Assembly (NCBI GenBank): GCA_964057225.1
Contig: OZ059900.1
Span: 18,491,638-18,555,637 of the forward strand
Length of the DNA stretch: 64,000 nucleotides
Source: Auanema rhodensis
Taxonomy: Eukaryota > Nematoda > Chromadorea > Rhabditida > Rhabditidae
Direction: 5' to 3'
A program made the position numbers and the translations under genes. Below, piece after piece: positions 25,401 to 39,500 of the stretch. How positions within the stretch are numbered: the stretch's first letter is position 1; the number at the start of each line of letters is the position of its first letter. The notes beneath the pieces were generated by a model, which was given only the letters and a program-made list of their open reading frames with translations, had not been told where the DNA came from and made no database searches.

Positions 25401-27040
25401 CTGAGGGCACGCCCCTTATGGCTAATATTGATTAAATCGATTTTTGTTCATATGAGTCGTCAAATGCAACGAATTTCAGCGTGTTACATACTAAAATGAA
25501 GCATTTTACATGCTGAACACTAGAAAAATACAAAAACACAGTATTTCCCATGAGAAATATTTTATTATGCTGGAAAACCAGTTTTTGGAAATTTCGCTGT
25601 AAACAAGGTTTTGACTTACGATTTCATGTGTTCAAACTCATGCAATGTCAATGAAACCTAGCTCAAAATTGTTCGTACAACGTCTAGTTCCACTTTCACG
25701 ACAAAAAAACAAGGGTTAGAAAATTAAGGAAATTAGCATATTCTGAGGGCACGCCCCTTATGGCTAATATTGATTAAATCGATTTTTGTTCATATGAGTC
25801 GTCAAATGCAACGAATTTCAGCGTGTTACATACTAAAATGAAGCATTTTACATGCTGAACACTAGAAAAATACAAAAACACAGTATTTCCCATGAGAAAT
25901 ATTTTATTATGCTGGAAAACCAGTTTTTGGAAATTTCGCTGTAAACAAGGTTTTGACTTACGATTTCATGTGTTCAAACTCATGCAATGTCAATGAAACC
26001 TAGCTCAAAATTGTTCGTACAACGTCTAGTTCCACTTTCACGGCAAAAAAAACAGGGGTTAGAAAATTAAGGAAATTAGCATATTCTGAGGGCACGCCCC
26101 TTATGGCTAATATTGATTAAATCGATTTTTGTTCATATGAGTCGTCAAATGCAACGAATTTCAGCGTGTTACATACTAAAATGAAGCATTTTACATGCTG
26201 AACACTAGAAAAATACAAAAACACAGTATTTCCCATGAGAAATATTTTATTATGCTGGAAAACCAGTTTTTGGAAATTTCGCTGTAAACAAGGTTTTGAC
26301 TTACGATTTCATGTGTTCAAACTCATGCAATGTCAATGAAACCTAGCTCAAAATTGTTCGTACAACGTCTAGTTCCACTTTCACGACAAAAAAACAAGGG
26401 TTAGAAAATTAAGGAAATTAGCATATTCTGAGGGCACGCCCCTTATGGCTAATATTGATTAAATCGATTTTTGTTCATATGAGTCGTCAAATGCAACGAA
26501 TTTCAGCGTGTTACATACTAAAATGAAGCATTTTACATGCTGAACACTAGAAAAATACAAAAACACAGTATTTCCCATGAGAAATATTTTATTATGCTGG
26601 AAAACCAGTTTTTGGAAATTTCGCTGTAAACAAGGTTTTGACTTACGATTTCATGTGTTCAAACTCATGCAATGTCAATGAAACCTAGCTCAAAATTGTT
26701 CGTACAACGTCTAGTTCCACTTTCACGACAAAAAAACAGGGGTTAGAAAACTAAGGAAATTAGCATATTCTGAGGGCACGCCCCTTATGGCTAATATTGA
26801 TTAAATCGATTTTTGTTCATATGAGTCGTCAAATGCAACGAATTTCAGCGTGTTACATACTAAAATGAAGCATTTTACATGCTGAACACTAGAAAAATAC
26901 AAAAACACAGTATTTCCCATGAGAAATATTTTATTATGCTGGAAAACCAGTTTTTGGAAATTTCGCTGTAAACAAGGTTTTGACTTACGATTTCATGTGT
27001 TCAAACTCATGCAATGTCAATGAAACCTAGCTCAAAATTG
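22251..27040. repeat. 14-monomer sub-unit (4,790 bp) inside copy A
   Basis: The C19T variant ('tttgtacaac') at 22251 recurs at 27041, and the downstream G228A at 22457 recurs at 27247. Both intervals are 4,790 bp: 14 monomers plus two extra A residues. The C157G/G166T/T193A monomer shows the same step (23071 to 27861). Within the unit the order is C19T, G228A, G57A+A85G, C35T+T69C with C157G, C35T+T69C, C136A, C35T+T69C, A165G, 8-A, 'caaacttatg', G57A, 8-A, G57A, T69C. The same 4,790-bp step appears in copy B (36621 to 41411). G228A spacing across the double unit reads 20, 8, 14, 20, 8, 14 monomers. Confidence 0.85.
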
Positions 27041-27532
27041 TTTGTACAACGTCTAGTTCCACTTTCACGACAAAAAAACAGGGGTTAGAAAATTAAGGAA
27101 ATTAGCATATTCTGAGGGCACGCCCCTTATGGCTAATATTGATTAAATCGATTTTTGTTCATATGAGTCGTCAAATGCAACGAATTTCAGCGTGTTACAT
27201 ACTAAAATGAAGCATTTTACATGCTGAACACTAGAAAAATACAAAAACACAATATTTCCCATGAGAAATATTTTATTATGCTGGAAAACCAGTTTTTGGA
27301 AATTTCGCTGTAAACAAGGTTTTGACTTACGATTTCATGTGTTCAAACTCATGCAATGTCAATGAAACCTAGCTCAAAATTGTTCGTACAACGTCTAGTT
27401 CCACTTTCACGACAAAAAAACAGGGGTTAGAAAACTAAGGAAATTAGCATATTCTGAGGGCACGCCCCTTATGGCTAATATTGATTAAATCGATTTTTGT
27501 TCATATGAGTCGTCAAATGCAACGAATTTCAG

Positions 27533-30500
27533 AGTGTTACATACTAAAATGAAGCATTTTACATGCTGAACACTAGAAAAATACAAAAACACAGTATTTC
27601 CCATGAGAAATATTTTATTATGCTGGAAAACCAGTTTTTGGAAATTTCGCTGTAAACAAGGTTTTGACTTACGATTTCATGTGTTCAAACTCATGCAATG
27701 TCAATGAAACCTAGCTCAAAATTGTTCGTACAACGTCTAGTTTCACTTTCACGACAAAAAAACAGGGGTTAGAAAACTAAGGAAATTAGCATATTCTGAG
27801 GGCACGCCCCTTATGGCTAATATTGATTAAATCGATTTTTGTTCATATGAGTCGTCAAATGCAAGGAATTTCATCGTGTTACATACTAAAATGAAGCATT
27901 ATACATGCTGAACACTAGAAAAATACAAAAACACAGTATTTCCCATGAGAAATATTTTATTATGCTGGAAAACCAGTTTTTGGAAATTTCGCTGTAAACA
28001 AGGTTTTGACTTACGATTTCATGTGTTCAAACTCATGCAATGTCAATGAAACCTAGCTCAAAATTGTTCGTACAACGTCTAGTTTCACTTTCACGACAAA
28101 AAAACAGGGGTTAGAAAACTAAGGAAATTAGCATATTCTGAGGGCACGCCCCTTATGGCTAATATTGATTAAATCGATTTTTGTTCATATGAGTCGTCAA
28201 ATGCAACGAATTTCAGCGTGTTACATACTAAAATGAAGCATTTTACATGCTGAACACTAGAAAAATACAAAAACACAGTATTTCCCATGAGAAATATTTT
28301 ATTATGCTGGAAAACCAGTTTTTGGAAATTTCGCTGTAAACAAGGTTTTGACTTACGATTTCATGTGTTCAAACTCATGCAATGTCAATGAAACCTAGCT
28401 CAAAATTGTTCGTACAACGTCTAGTTCCACTTTCACGACAAAAAAACAGGGGTTAGAAAATTAAGGAAATTAGCATATTCTGAGGGCACGCCCCTTATGG
28501 CTAATATTGATTAAATCGATTTTTGTTAATATGAGTCGTCAAATGCAACGAATTTCAGCGTGTTACATACTAAAATGAAGCATTTTACATGCTGAACACT
28601 AGAAAAATACAAAAACACAGTATTTCCCATGAGAAATATTTTATTATGCTGGAAAACCAGTTTTTGGAAATTTCGCTGTAAACAAGGTTTTGACTTACGA
28701 TTTCATGTGTTCAAACTCATGCAATGTCAATGAAACCTAGCTCAAAATTGTTCGTACAACGTCTAGTTTCACTTTCACGACAAAAAAACAGGGGTTAGAA
28801 AACTAAGGAAATTAGCATATTCTGAGGGCACGCCCCTTATGGCTAATATTGATTAAATCGATTTTTGTTCATATGAGTCGTCAAATGCAACGAATTTCAG
28901 CGTGTTACATACTAAAATGAAGCATTTTACATGCTGAACACTAGAAAAATACAAAAACACAGTATTTCCCATGAGAAATATTTTATTATGCTGGAAAACC
29001 AGTTTTTGGAAATTTCGCTGTAAACAAGGTTTTGACTTACGATTTCATGTGTTCAAACTCATGCAATGTCAATGAAACCTAGCTCAAAATTGTTCGTACA
29101 ACGTCTAGTTCCACTTTCACGACAAAAAAACAGGGGTTAGAAAATTAAGGAAATTAGCATATTCTGAGGGCACGCCCCTTATGGCTAATATTGATTAAAT
29201 CGATTTTTGTTAATATGAGTCGTCAAATGCAACGAATTTCAGCGTGTTACATACTAAAATGAAGCATTTTACATGCTGAACACTAGAAAAATACAAAAAC
29301 ACAGTATTTCCCATGAGAAATATTTTATTATGCTGGAAAACCAGTTTTTGGAAATTTCGCTGTAAACAAGGTTTTGACTTACGATTTCATGTGTTCAAAC
29401 TCATGCAATGTCAATGAAACCTAGCTCAAAATTGTTCGTACAACGTCTAGTTTCACTTTCACGACAAAAAAACAGGGGTTAGAAAACTAAGGAAATTAGC
29501 ATATTCTGAGGGCACGCCCCTTATGGCTAATATTGATTAAATCGATTTTTGTTCATATGAGTCGTCAAATGCAACGAATTTCAGCGTGTTACATACTAAA
29601 ATGAAGCATTTTACATGCTGAACACTAGAAAAATACAAAAACACAGTATTTCCCATGAGAAATATTTTATTATGCTGGAAAACCAGTTTTTGGAAATTTC
29701 GCTGTAAACAAGGTTTTGACTTACGATTTCATGTGTTCAAACTCATGCAATGTCAATGAAACCTAGCTCAAAATTGTTCGTACAACGTCTAGTTCCACTT
29801 TCACGACAAAAAAACAAGGGTTAGAAAATTAAGGAAATTAGCATATTCTGAGGGCACGCCCCTTATGGCTAATATTGATTAAATCGATTTTTGTTCATAT
29901 GAGTCGTCAAATGCAACGAATTTCAGCGTGTTACATACTAAAATGAAGCATTTTACATGCTGAACACTAGAAAAATACAAAAACACAGTATTTCCCATGA
30001 GAAATATTTTATTATGCTGGAAAACCAGTTTTTGGAAATTTCGCTGTAAACAAGGTTTTGACTTACGATTTCATGTGTTCAAACTCATGCAATGTCAATG
30101 AAACCTAGCTCAAAATTGTTCGTACAACGTCTAGTTCCACTTTCACGACAAAAAAACAGGGGTTAGAAAATTAAGGAAATTAGCATATTCTGAGGGCACG
30201 CCCCTTATGGCTAATATTGATTAAATCGATTTTTGTTCATATGAGTCGTCAAATGCAACGAATTTCAGCGTGTTACATACTAAAATGAAGCATTTTACAT
30301 GCTGAACACTAGAAAAATACAAAAACACAGTATTTCCCATGAGAAATATTTTATTATGCTGGAAAACCAGTTTTTGGAAATTTCGCTGTAAACAAGGTTT
30401 TGACTTACGATTTCATGTGTTCAAACTCATGCAATGTCAATGAAACCTAGCTCAAAATTGTTCGTACAACGTCTAGTTCCACTTTCACGGCAAAAAAAAC

Positions 30501-33500
30501 AGGGGTTAGAAAATTAAGGAAATTAGCATATTCTGAGGGCACGCCCCTTATGGCTAATATTGATTAAATCGATTTTTGTTCATATGAGTCGTCAAATGCA
30601 ACGAATTTCAGCGTGTTACATACTAAAATGAAGCATTTTACATGCTGAACACTAGAAAAATACAAAAACACAGTATTTCCCATGAGAAATATTTTATTAT
30701 GCTGGAAAACCAGTTTTTGGAAATTTCGCTGTAAACAAGGTTTTGACTTACGATTTCATGTGTTCAAACTCATGCAATGTCAATGAAACCTAGCTCAAAA
30801 TTGTTCGTACAACGTCTAGTTCCACTTTCACGACAAAAAAACAGGGGTTAGAAAATTAAGGAAATTAGCATATTCTGAGGGCACGCCCCTTATGGCTAAT
30901 ATTGATTAAATCGATTTTTGTTCATATGAGTCGTCAAATGCAACGAATTTCAGCGTGTTACATACTAAAATGAAGCATTTTACATGCTGAACACTAGAAA
31001 AATACAAAAACACAGTATTTCCCATGAGAAATATTTTATTATGCTGGAAAACCAGTTTTTGGAAATTTCGCTGTAAACAAGGTTTTGACTTACGATTTCA
31101 TGTGTTCAAACTCATGCAATGTCAATGAAACCTAGCTCAAAATTGTTCGTACAACGTCTAGTTCCACTTTCACGGCAAAAAAAACAGGGGTTAGAAAATT
31201 AAGGAAATTAGCATATTCTGAGGGCACGCCCCTTATGGCTAATATTGATTAAATCGATTTTTGTTCATATGAGTCGTCAAATGCAACGAATTTCAGCGTG
31301 TTACATACTAAAATGAAGCATTTTACATGCTGAACACTAGAAAAATACAAAAACACAGTATTTCCCATGAGAAATATTTTATTATGCTGGAAAACCAGTT
31401 TTTGGAAATTTCGCTGTAAACAAGGTTTTGACTTACGATTTCATGTGTTCAAACTCATGCAATGTCAATGAAACCTAGCTCAAAATTGTTCGTACAACGT
31501 CTAGTTCCACTTTCACGACAAAAAAACAGGGGTTAGAAAATTAAGGAAATTAGCATATTCTGAGGGCACGCCCCTTATGGCTAATATTGATTAAATCGAT
31601 TTTTGTTCATATGAGTCGTCAAATGCAACGAATTTCAGCGTGTTACATACTAAAATGAAGCATTTTACATGCTGAACACTAGAAAAATACAAAAACACAG
31701 TATTTCCCATGAGAAATATTTTATTATGCTGGAAAACCAGTTTTTGGAAATTTCGCTGTAAACAAGGTTTTGACTTACGATTTCATGTGTTCAAACTCAT
31801 GCAATGTCAATGTAACCTAGCTCAAAATTGTTCGTACAACGTCTAGTTCCACTTTCACGACAAAAAAACAGGGGTTAGAAAACTAAGGAAATTAGCATAT
31901 TCTGAGGGCACGCCCCTTATGGCTAATATTGATTAAATCGATTTTTGTTCATATGAGTCGTCAAATGCAACGAATTTCAGCGTGTTACATACTAAAATGA
32001 AGCATTTTACATGCTGAACACTAGAAAAATACAAAAACACAGTATTTCCCATGAGAAATATTTTATTATGCTGGAAAACCAGTTTTTGGAAATTTCGCTG
32101 TAAACAAGGTTTTGACTTACGATTTCATGTGTTCAAACTCATGCAATGTCAATGAAACCTAGCTCAAAAATGTTCGTACAACGTCTAGTTCCACTTTCAC
32201 GACAAAAAAACAGGGGTTAGAAAATTAAGGAAATTAGCATATTCTGAGGGCACGCCCCTTATGGCTAATATTGATTAAATCGATTTTTGTTCATATGAGT
32301 CGTCAAATGCAACGAATTTCAGCGTGTTACATACTAAAATGAAGCATTTTACATGCTGAACACTAGAAAAATACAAAAACACAGTATTTCCCATGAGAAA
32401 TATTTTATTATGCTGGAAAACCAGTTTTTGGAAATTTCGCTGTAAACAAGGTTTTGACTTACGATTTCATGTGTTCAAACTCATGCAATGTCAATGAAAC
32501 CTAGCTCAAAATTGTTCGTACAACGTCTAGTTCCACTTTCACGACAAAAAAACAAGGGTTAGAAAATTAAGGAAATTAGCATATTCTGAGGGCACGCCCC
32601 TTATGGCTAATATTGATTAAATCGATTTTTGTTCATATGAGTCGTCAAATGCAACGAATTTCAGCGTGTTACATACTAAAATGAAGCATTTTACATGCTG
32701 AACACTAGAAAAATACAAAAACACAGTATTTCCCATGAGAAATATTTTATTATGCTGGAAAACCAGTTTTTGGAAATTTCGCTGTAAACAAGGTTTTGAC
32801 TTACGATTTCATGTGTTCAAACTCATGCAATGTCAATGAAACCTAGCTCAAAATTGTTCGTACAACGTCTAGTTCCACTTTCACGGCAAAAAAACAGGGG
32901 TTAGAGAATTAAGGAAATTAGCATATTCTGAGGGCACGCCCCTTATGGCTAATATTGATTAAATCGATTTTTGTTCATATGAGTCGTCAAATGCAACGAA
33001 TTTCAGCGTGTTACATACTAAAATGAAGCATTTTACATGCTGAACACTAGAAAAATACAAAAACACAGTATTTCCCATGAGAAATATTTTATTATGCTGG
33101 AAAACCAGTTTTTGGAAATTTCGCTGTAAACAAGGTTTTGACTTACGATTTCATGTGTTCAAACTCATGCAATGTCAATGAAACCTAGCTCAAAATTGTT
33201 CGTACAACGTCTAGTTCCACTTTCACGACAAAAAAACAAGGGTTAGAAAATTAAGGAAATTAGCATATTCTGAGGGCACGCCCCTTATGGCTAATATTGA
33301 TTAAATCGATTTTTGTTCATATGAGTCGTCAAATGCAACGAATTTCAGCGTGTTACATACTAAAATGAAGCATTTTACATGCTGAACACTAGAAAAATAC
33401 AAAAACACAGTATTTCCCATGAGAAATATTTTATTATGCTGGAAAACCAGTTTTTGGAAATTTCGCTGTAAACAAGGTTTTGACTTACGATTTCATGTGT

Positions 33501-36500
33501 TCAAACTCATGCAATGTCAATGTAACCTAGCTCAAAATTGTTCGTACAACGTCTAGTTCCACTTTCACGACAAAAAAACAGGGGTTAGAAAACTAAGGAA
33601 ATTAGCATATTCTGAGGGCACGCCCCTTATGGCTAATATTGATTAAATCGATTTTTGTTCATATGAGTCGTCAAATGCAACGAATTTCAGCGTGTTACAT
33701 ACTAAAATGAAGCATTTTACATGCTGAACACTAGAAAAATACAAAAACACAGTATTTCCCATGAGAAATATTTTATTATGCTGGAAAACCAGTTTTTGGA
33801 AATTTCGCTGTAAACAAGGTTTTGACTTACGATTTCATGTGTTCAAACTCATGCAATGTCAATGAAACCTAGCTCAAAATTGTTTGTACAACGTCTAGTT
33901 CCACTTTCACGACAAAAAAACAGGGGTTAGAAAATTAAGGAAATTAGCATATTCTGAGGGCACGCCCCTTATGGCTAATATTGATTAAATCGATTTTTGT
34001 TCATATGAGTCGTCAAATGCAACGAATTTCAGCGTGTTACATACTAAAATGAAGCATTTTACATGCTGAACACTAGAAAAATACAAAAACACAATATTTC
34101 CCATGAGAAATATTTTATTATGCTGGAAAACCAGTTTTTGGAAATTTCGCTGTAAACAAGGTTTTGACTTACGATTTCATGTGTTCAAACTCATGCACTG
34201 TCAATGAAACCTAGCTCAAAATTGTTCGTACAACGTCTAGTTCCACTTTCACGACAAAAAAACAGGGGTTAGAAAATTAAGGAAATTAGCATATTCTGAG
34301 GGCACGCCCCTTATGGCTAATATTGATTAAATCGATTTTTGTTCATATGAGTCGTCAAATGCAACGAATTTCAGCGTGTTACATACTAAAATGAAGCATT
34401 TTACATGCTGAACACTAGAAAAATACAAAAACACAGTATTTCCCATGAGAAATATTTTATTATGCTGGAAAACCAGTTTTTGGAAATTTCGCTGTAAACA
34501 AGGTTTTGACTTACGATTTCATGTGTTCAAACTCATGCAATGTCAATGAAACCTAGCTCAAAATTGTTCGTACAACGTCTAGTTCCACTTTCACGGCAAA
34601 AAAAACAGGGGTTAGAAAATTAAGGAAATTAGCATATTCTGAGGGCACGCCCCTTATGGCTAATATTGATTAAATCGATTTTTGTTCATATGAGTCGTCA
34701 AATGCAACGAATTTCAGCGTGTTACATACTAAAATGAAGCATTTTACATGCTGAACACTAGAAAAATACAAAAACACAGTATTTCCCATGAGAAATATTT
34801 TATTATGCTGGAAAACCAGTTTTTGGAAATTTCGCTGTAAACAAGGTTTTGACTTACGATTTCATGTGTTCAAACTCATGCAATGTCAATGAAACCTAGC
34901 TCAAAATTGTTCGTACAACGTCTAGTTCCACTTTCACGACAAAAAAACAGGGGTTAGAAAATTAAGGAAATTAGCATATTCTGAGGGCACGCCCCTTATG
35001 GCTAATATTGATTAAATCGATTTTTGTTCATATGAGTCGTCAAATGCAACGAATTTCAGCGTGTTACATACTAAAATGAAACATTTTACATGCTGAACAC
35101 TAGAAAAATACAAAAACACAGTATTTCCCATGAGAAATATTTTATTATGCTGGAAAACCAGTTTTTGGAAATTTCGCTGTAAACAAGGTTTTGACTTACG
35201 ATTTCATGTGTTCAAACTCATGCAATGTCAATGAAACCTAGCTCAAAATTGTTCGTACAACGTCTAGTTCCACTTTCACGGCAAAAAAAACAGGGGTTAG
35301 AAAATTAAGGAAATTAGCATATTCTGAGGGCACGCCCCTTATGGCTAATATTGATTAAATCGATTTTTGTTCATATGAGTCGTCAAATGCAACGAATTTC
35401 AGCGTGTTACATACTAAAATGAAGCATTTTACATGCTGAACACTAGAAAAATACAAAAACACAGTATTTCCCATGAGAAATATTTTATTATGCTGGAAAA
35501 CCAGTTTTTGGAAATTTCGCTGTAAACAAGGTTTTGACTTACGATTTCATGTGTTCAAACTCATGCAATGTCAATGAAACCTAGCTCAAAATTGTTCGTA
35601 CAACGTCTAGTTCCACTTTCACGGCAAAAAAACAGGGGTTAGAGAATTAAGGAAATTAGCATATTCTGAGGGCACGCCCCTTATGGCTAATATTGATTAA
35701 ATCGATTTTTGTTCATATGAGTCGTCAAATGCAACGAATTTCAGCGTGTTACATACTAAAATGAAGCATTTTACATGCTGAACACTAGAAAAATACAAAA
35801 ACACAGTATTTCCCATGAGAAATATTTTATTATGCTGGAAAACCAGTTTTTGGAAATTTCGCTGTAAACAAGGTTTTGACTTACGATTTCATGTGTTCAA
35901 ACTCATGCAATGTCAATGAAACCTAGCTCAAAATTGTTCGTACAACGTCTAGTTCCACTTTCACGACAAAAAAACAAGGGTTAGAAAATTAAGGAAATTA
36001 GCATATTCTGAGGGCACGCCCCTTATGGCTAATATTGATTAAATCGATTTTTGTTCATATGAGTCGTCAAATGCAACGAATTTCAGCGTGTTACATACTA
36101 AAATGAAGCATTTTACATGTTGAACACTAGAAAAATACAAAAACACAGTATTTCCCATGAGAAATATTTTATTATGCTGGAAAACCAGTTTTTGGAAATT
36201 TCGCTGTAAACAAGGTTTTGACTTACGATTTCATGTGTTCAAACTCATGCAATGTCAATGTAACCTAGCTCAAAATTGTTCGTACAACGTCTAGTTCCAC
36301 TTTCACGACAAAAAAACAGGGGTTAGAAAACTAAGGAAATTAGCATATTCTGAGGGCACGCCCCTTATGGCTAATATTGATTAAATCGATTTTTGTTCAT
36401 ATGAGTCGTCAAATGCAACGAATTTCAGCGTGTTACATACTAAAATGAAGCATTTTACATGCTGAACACTAGAAAAATACAAAAACACAGTATTTCCCAT

Positions 36501-39500
36501 GAGAAATATTTTATTATGCTGGAAAACCAGTTTTTGGAAATTTCGCTGTAAACAAGGTTTTGACTTACGATTTCATGTGTTCAAACTCATGCAATGTCAA
36601 TGAAACCTAGCTCAAAATTGTTTGTACAACGTCTAGTTCCACTTTCACGACAAAAAAACAGGGGTTAGAAAATTAAGGAAATTAGCATATTCTGAGGGCA
36701 CGCCCCTTATGGCTAATATTGATTAAATCGATTTTTGTTCATATGAGTCGTCAAATGCAACGAATTTCAGCGTGTTACATACTAAAATGAAGCATTTTAC
36801 ATGCTGAACACTAGAAAAATACAAAAACACAATATTTCCCATGAGAAATATTTTATTATGCTGGAAAACCAGTTTTTGGAAATTTCGCTGTAAACAAGGT
36901 TTTGACTTACGATTTCATGTGTTCAAACTCATGCAATGTCAATGAAACCTAGCTCAAAATTGTTCGTACAACGTCTAGTTCCACTTTCACGACAAAAAAA
37001 CAAGGGTTAGAAAATTAAGGAAATTAGCATGTTCTGAGGGCACGCCCCTTATGGCTAATATTGATTAAATCGATTTTTGTTCATATGAGTCGTCAAATGC
37101 AACGAATTTCAGCGTGTTACATACTAAAATGAAGCATTTTACATGCTGAACACTAGAAAAATACAAAAACACAGTATTTCCCATGAGAAATATTTTATTA
37201 TGCTGGAAAACCAGTTTTTGGAAATTTCGCTGTAAACAAGGTTTTGACTTACGATTTCATGTGTTCAAACTCATGCAATGTCAATGAAACCTAGCTCAAA
37301 ATTGTTCGTACAACGTCTAGTTTCACTTTCACGACAAAAAAACAGGGGTTAGAAAACTAAGGAAATTAGCATATTCTGAGGGCACGCCCCTTATGGCTAA
37401 TATTGATTAAATCGATTTTTGTTCATATGAGTCGTCAAATGCAAGGAATTTCATCGTGTTACATACTAAAATGAAGCATTATACATGCTGAACACTAGAA
37501 AAATACAAAAACACAGTATTTCCCATGAGAAATATTTTATTATGCTGGAAAACCAGTTTTTGGAAATTTCGCTGTAAACAAGGTTTTGACTTACGATTTC
37601 ATGTGTTCAAACTCATGCAATGTCAATGAAACCTAGCTCAAAATTGTTCGTACAACGTCTAGTTTCACTTTCACGACAAAAAAACAGGGGTTAGAAAACT
37701 AAGGAAATTAGCATATTCTGAGGGCACGCCCCTTATGGCTAATATTGATTAAATCGATTTTTGTTCATATGAGTCGTCAAATGCAACGAATTTCAGCGTG
37801 TTACATACTAAAATGAAGCATTTTACATGCTGAACACTAGAAAAATACAAAAACACAGTATTTCCCATGAGAAATATTTTATTATGCTGGAAAACCAGTT
37901 TTTGGAAATTTCGCTGTAAACAAGGTTTTGACTTACGATTTCATGTGTTCAAACTCATGCAATGTCAATGAAACCTAGCTCAAAATTGTTCGTACAACGT
38001 CTAGTTCCACTTTCACGACAAAAAAACAGGGGTTAGAAAATTAAGGAAATTAGCATATTCTGAGGGCACGCCCCTTATGGCTAATATTGATTAAATCGAT
38101 TTTTGTTAATATGAGTCGTCAAATGCAACGAATTTCAGCGTGTTACATACTAAAATGAAGCATTTTACATGCTGAACACTAGAAAAATACAAAAACACAG
38201 TATTTCCCATGAGAAATATTTTATTATGCTGGAAAACCAGTTTTTGGAAATTTCGCTGTAAACAAGGTTTTGACTTACGATTTCATGTGTTCAAACTCAT
38301 GCAATGTCAATGAAACCTAGCTCAAAATTGTTCGTACAACGTCTAGTTTCACTTTCACGACAAAAAAACAGGGGTTAGAAAACTAAGGAAATTAGCATAT
38401 TCTGAGGGCACGCCCCTTATGGCTAATATTGATTAAATCGATTTTTGTTCATATGAGTCGTCAAATGCAACGAATTTCAGCGTGTTACATACTAAAATGA
38501 AGCATTTTACATGCTGAACACTAGAAAAATACAAAAACACAGTATTTCCCATGAGAAATATTTTATTATGCTGGAAAACCAGTTTTTGGAAATTTCGCTG
38601 TAAACAAGGTTTTGACTTACGATTTCATGTGTTCAAACTCATGCAATGTCAATGAAACCTAGCTCAAAATTGTTCGTACAACGTCTAGTTCCACTTTCAC
38701 GACAAAAAAACAGGGGTTAGAAAATTAAGGAAATTAGCATATTCTGAGGGCACGCCCCTTATGGCTAATATTGATTAAATCGATTTTTGTTCATATGAGT
38801 CGTCAAATGCAACGAATTTCGGCGTGTTACATACTAAAATGAAGCATTTTACATGCTGAACACTAGAAAAATACAAAAACACAGTATTTCCCATGAGAAA
38901 TATTTTATTATGCTGGAAAACCAGTTTTTGGAAATTTCGCTGTAAACAAGGTTTTGACTTACGATTTCATGTGTTCAAACTCATGCAATGTCAATGAAAC
39001 CTAGCTCAAAATTGTTCGTACAACGTCTAGTTCCACTTTCACGACAAAAAAACAGGGGTTAGAAAATTAAGGAAATTAGCATATTCTGAGGGCACGCCCC
39101 TTATGGCTAATATTGATTAAATCGATTTTTGTTCATATGAGTCGTCAAATGCAACGAATTTCAGCGTGTTACATACTAAAATGAAGCATTTTACATGCTG
39201 AACACTAGAAAAATACAAAAACACAGTATTTCCCATGAGAAATATTTTATTATGCTGGAAAACCAGTTTTTGGAAATTTCGCTGTAAACAAGGTTTTGAC
39301 TTACGATTTCATGTGTTCAAACTCATGCAATGTCAATGAAACCTAGCTCAAAATTGTTCGTACAACGTCTAGTTCCACTTTCACGGCAAAAAAAACAGGG
39401 GTTAGAAAATTAAGGAAATTAGCATATTCTGAGGGCACGCCCCTTATGGCTAATATTGATTAAATCGATTTTTGTTCATATGAGTCGTCAAATGCAACGA

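Larger units (their letters stand above)
13163..27532. repeat. 42-monomer higher-order repeat unit, copy A (14,370 bp)
   Basis: This block and the next share their variant pattern at a constant offset of 14,370 bp, which is 42 x 342 plus 6 extra A residues. Matching markers in copy A include C167A (13163), the C157G/G166T/T193A monomer (13491), 8-A tracts with A46G (16115, 16800, 20221, 20906, 25011, 26038), A341T (17441, 19151, 21889), 'ctcaaaaatg' (17793), 'gagaatt' (18511 and 21249 monomers), C19T (19513, 22251, 27041), 'atgcactgtc' (about 19824), 'gaaacatt' (about 20708), 'acatgttgaa' (about 21745) and 'caaacttatg' (25291). The left edge lies between 13083 and 13163. The last monomer (27421-27532) differs from its counterpart in copy B: it has T69C without G57A/A85G, which suggests local conversion. 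Confidence 0.9.
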
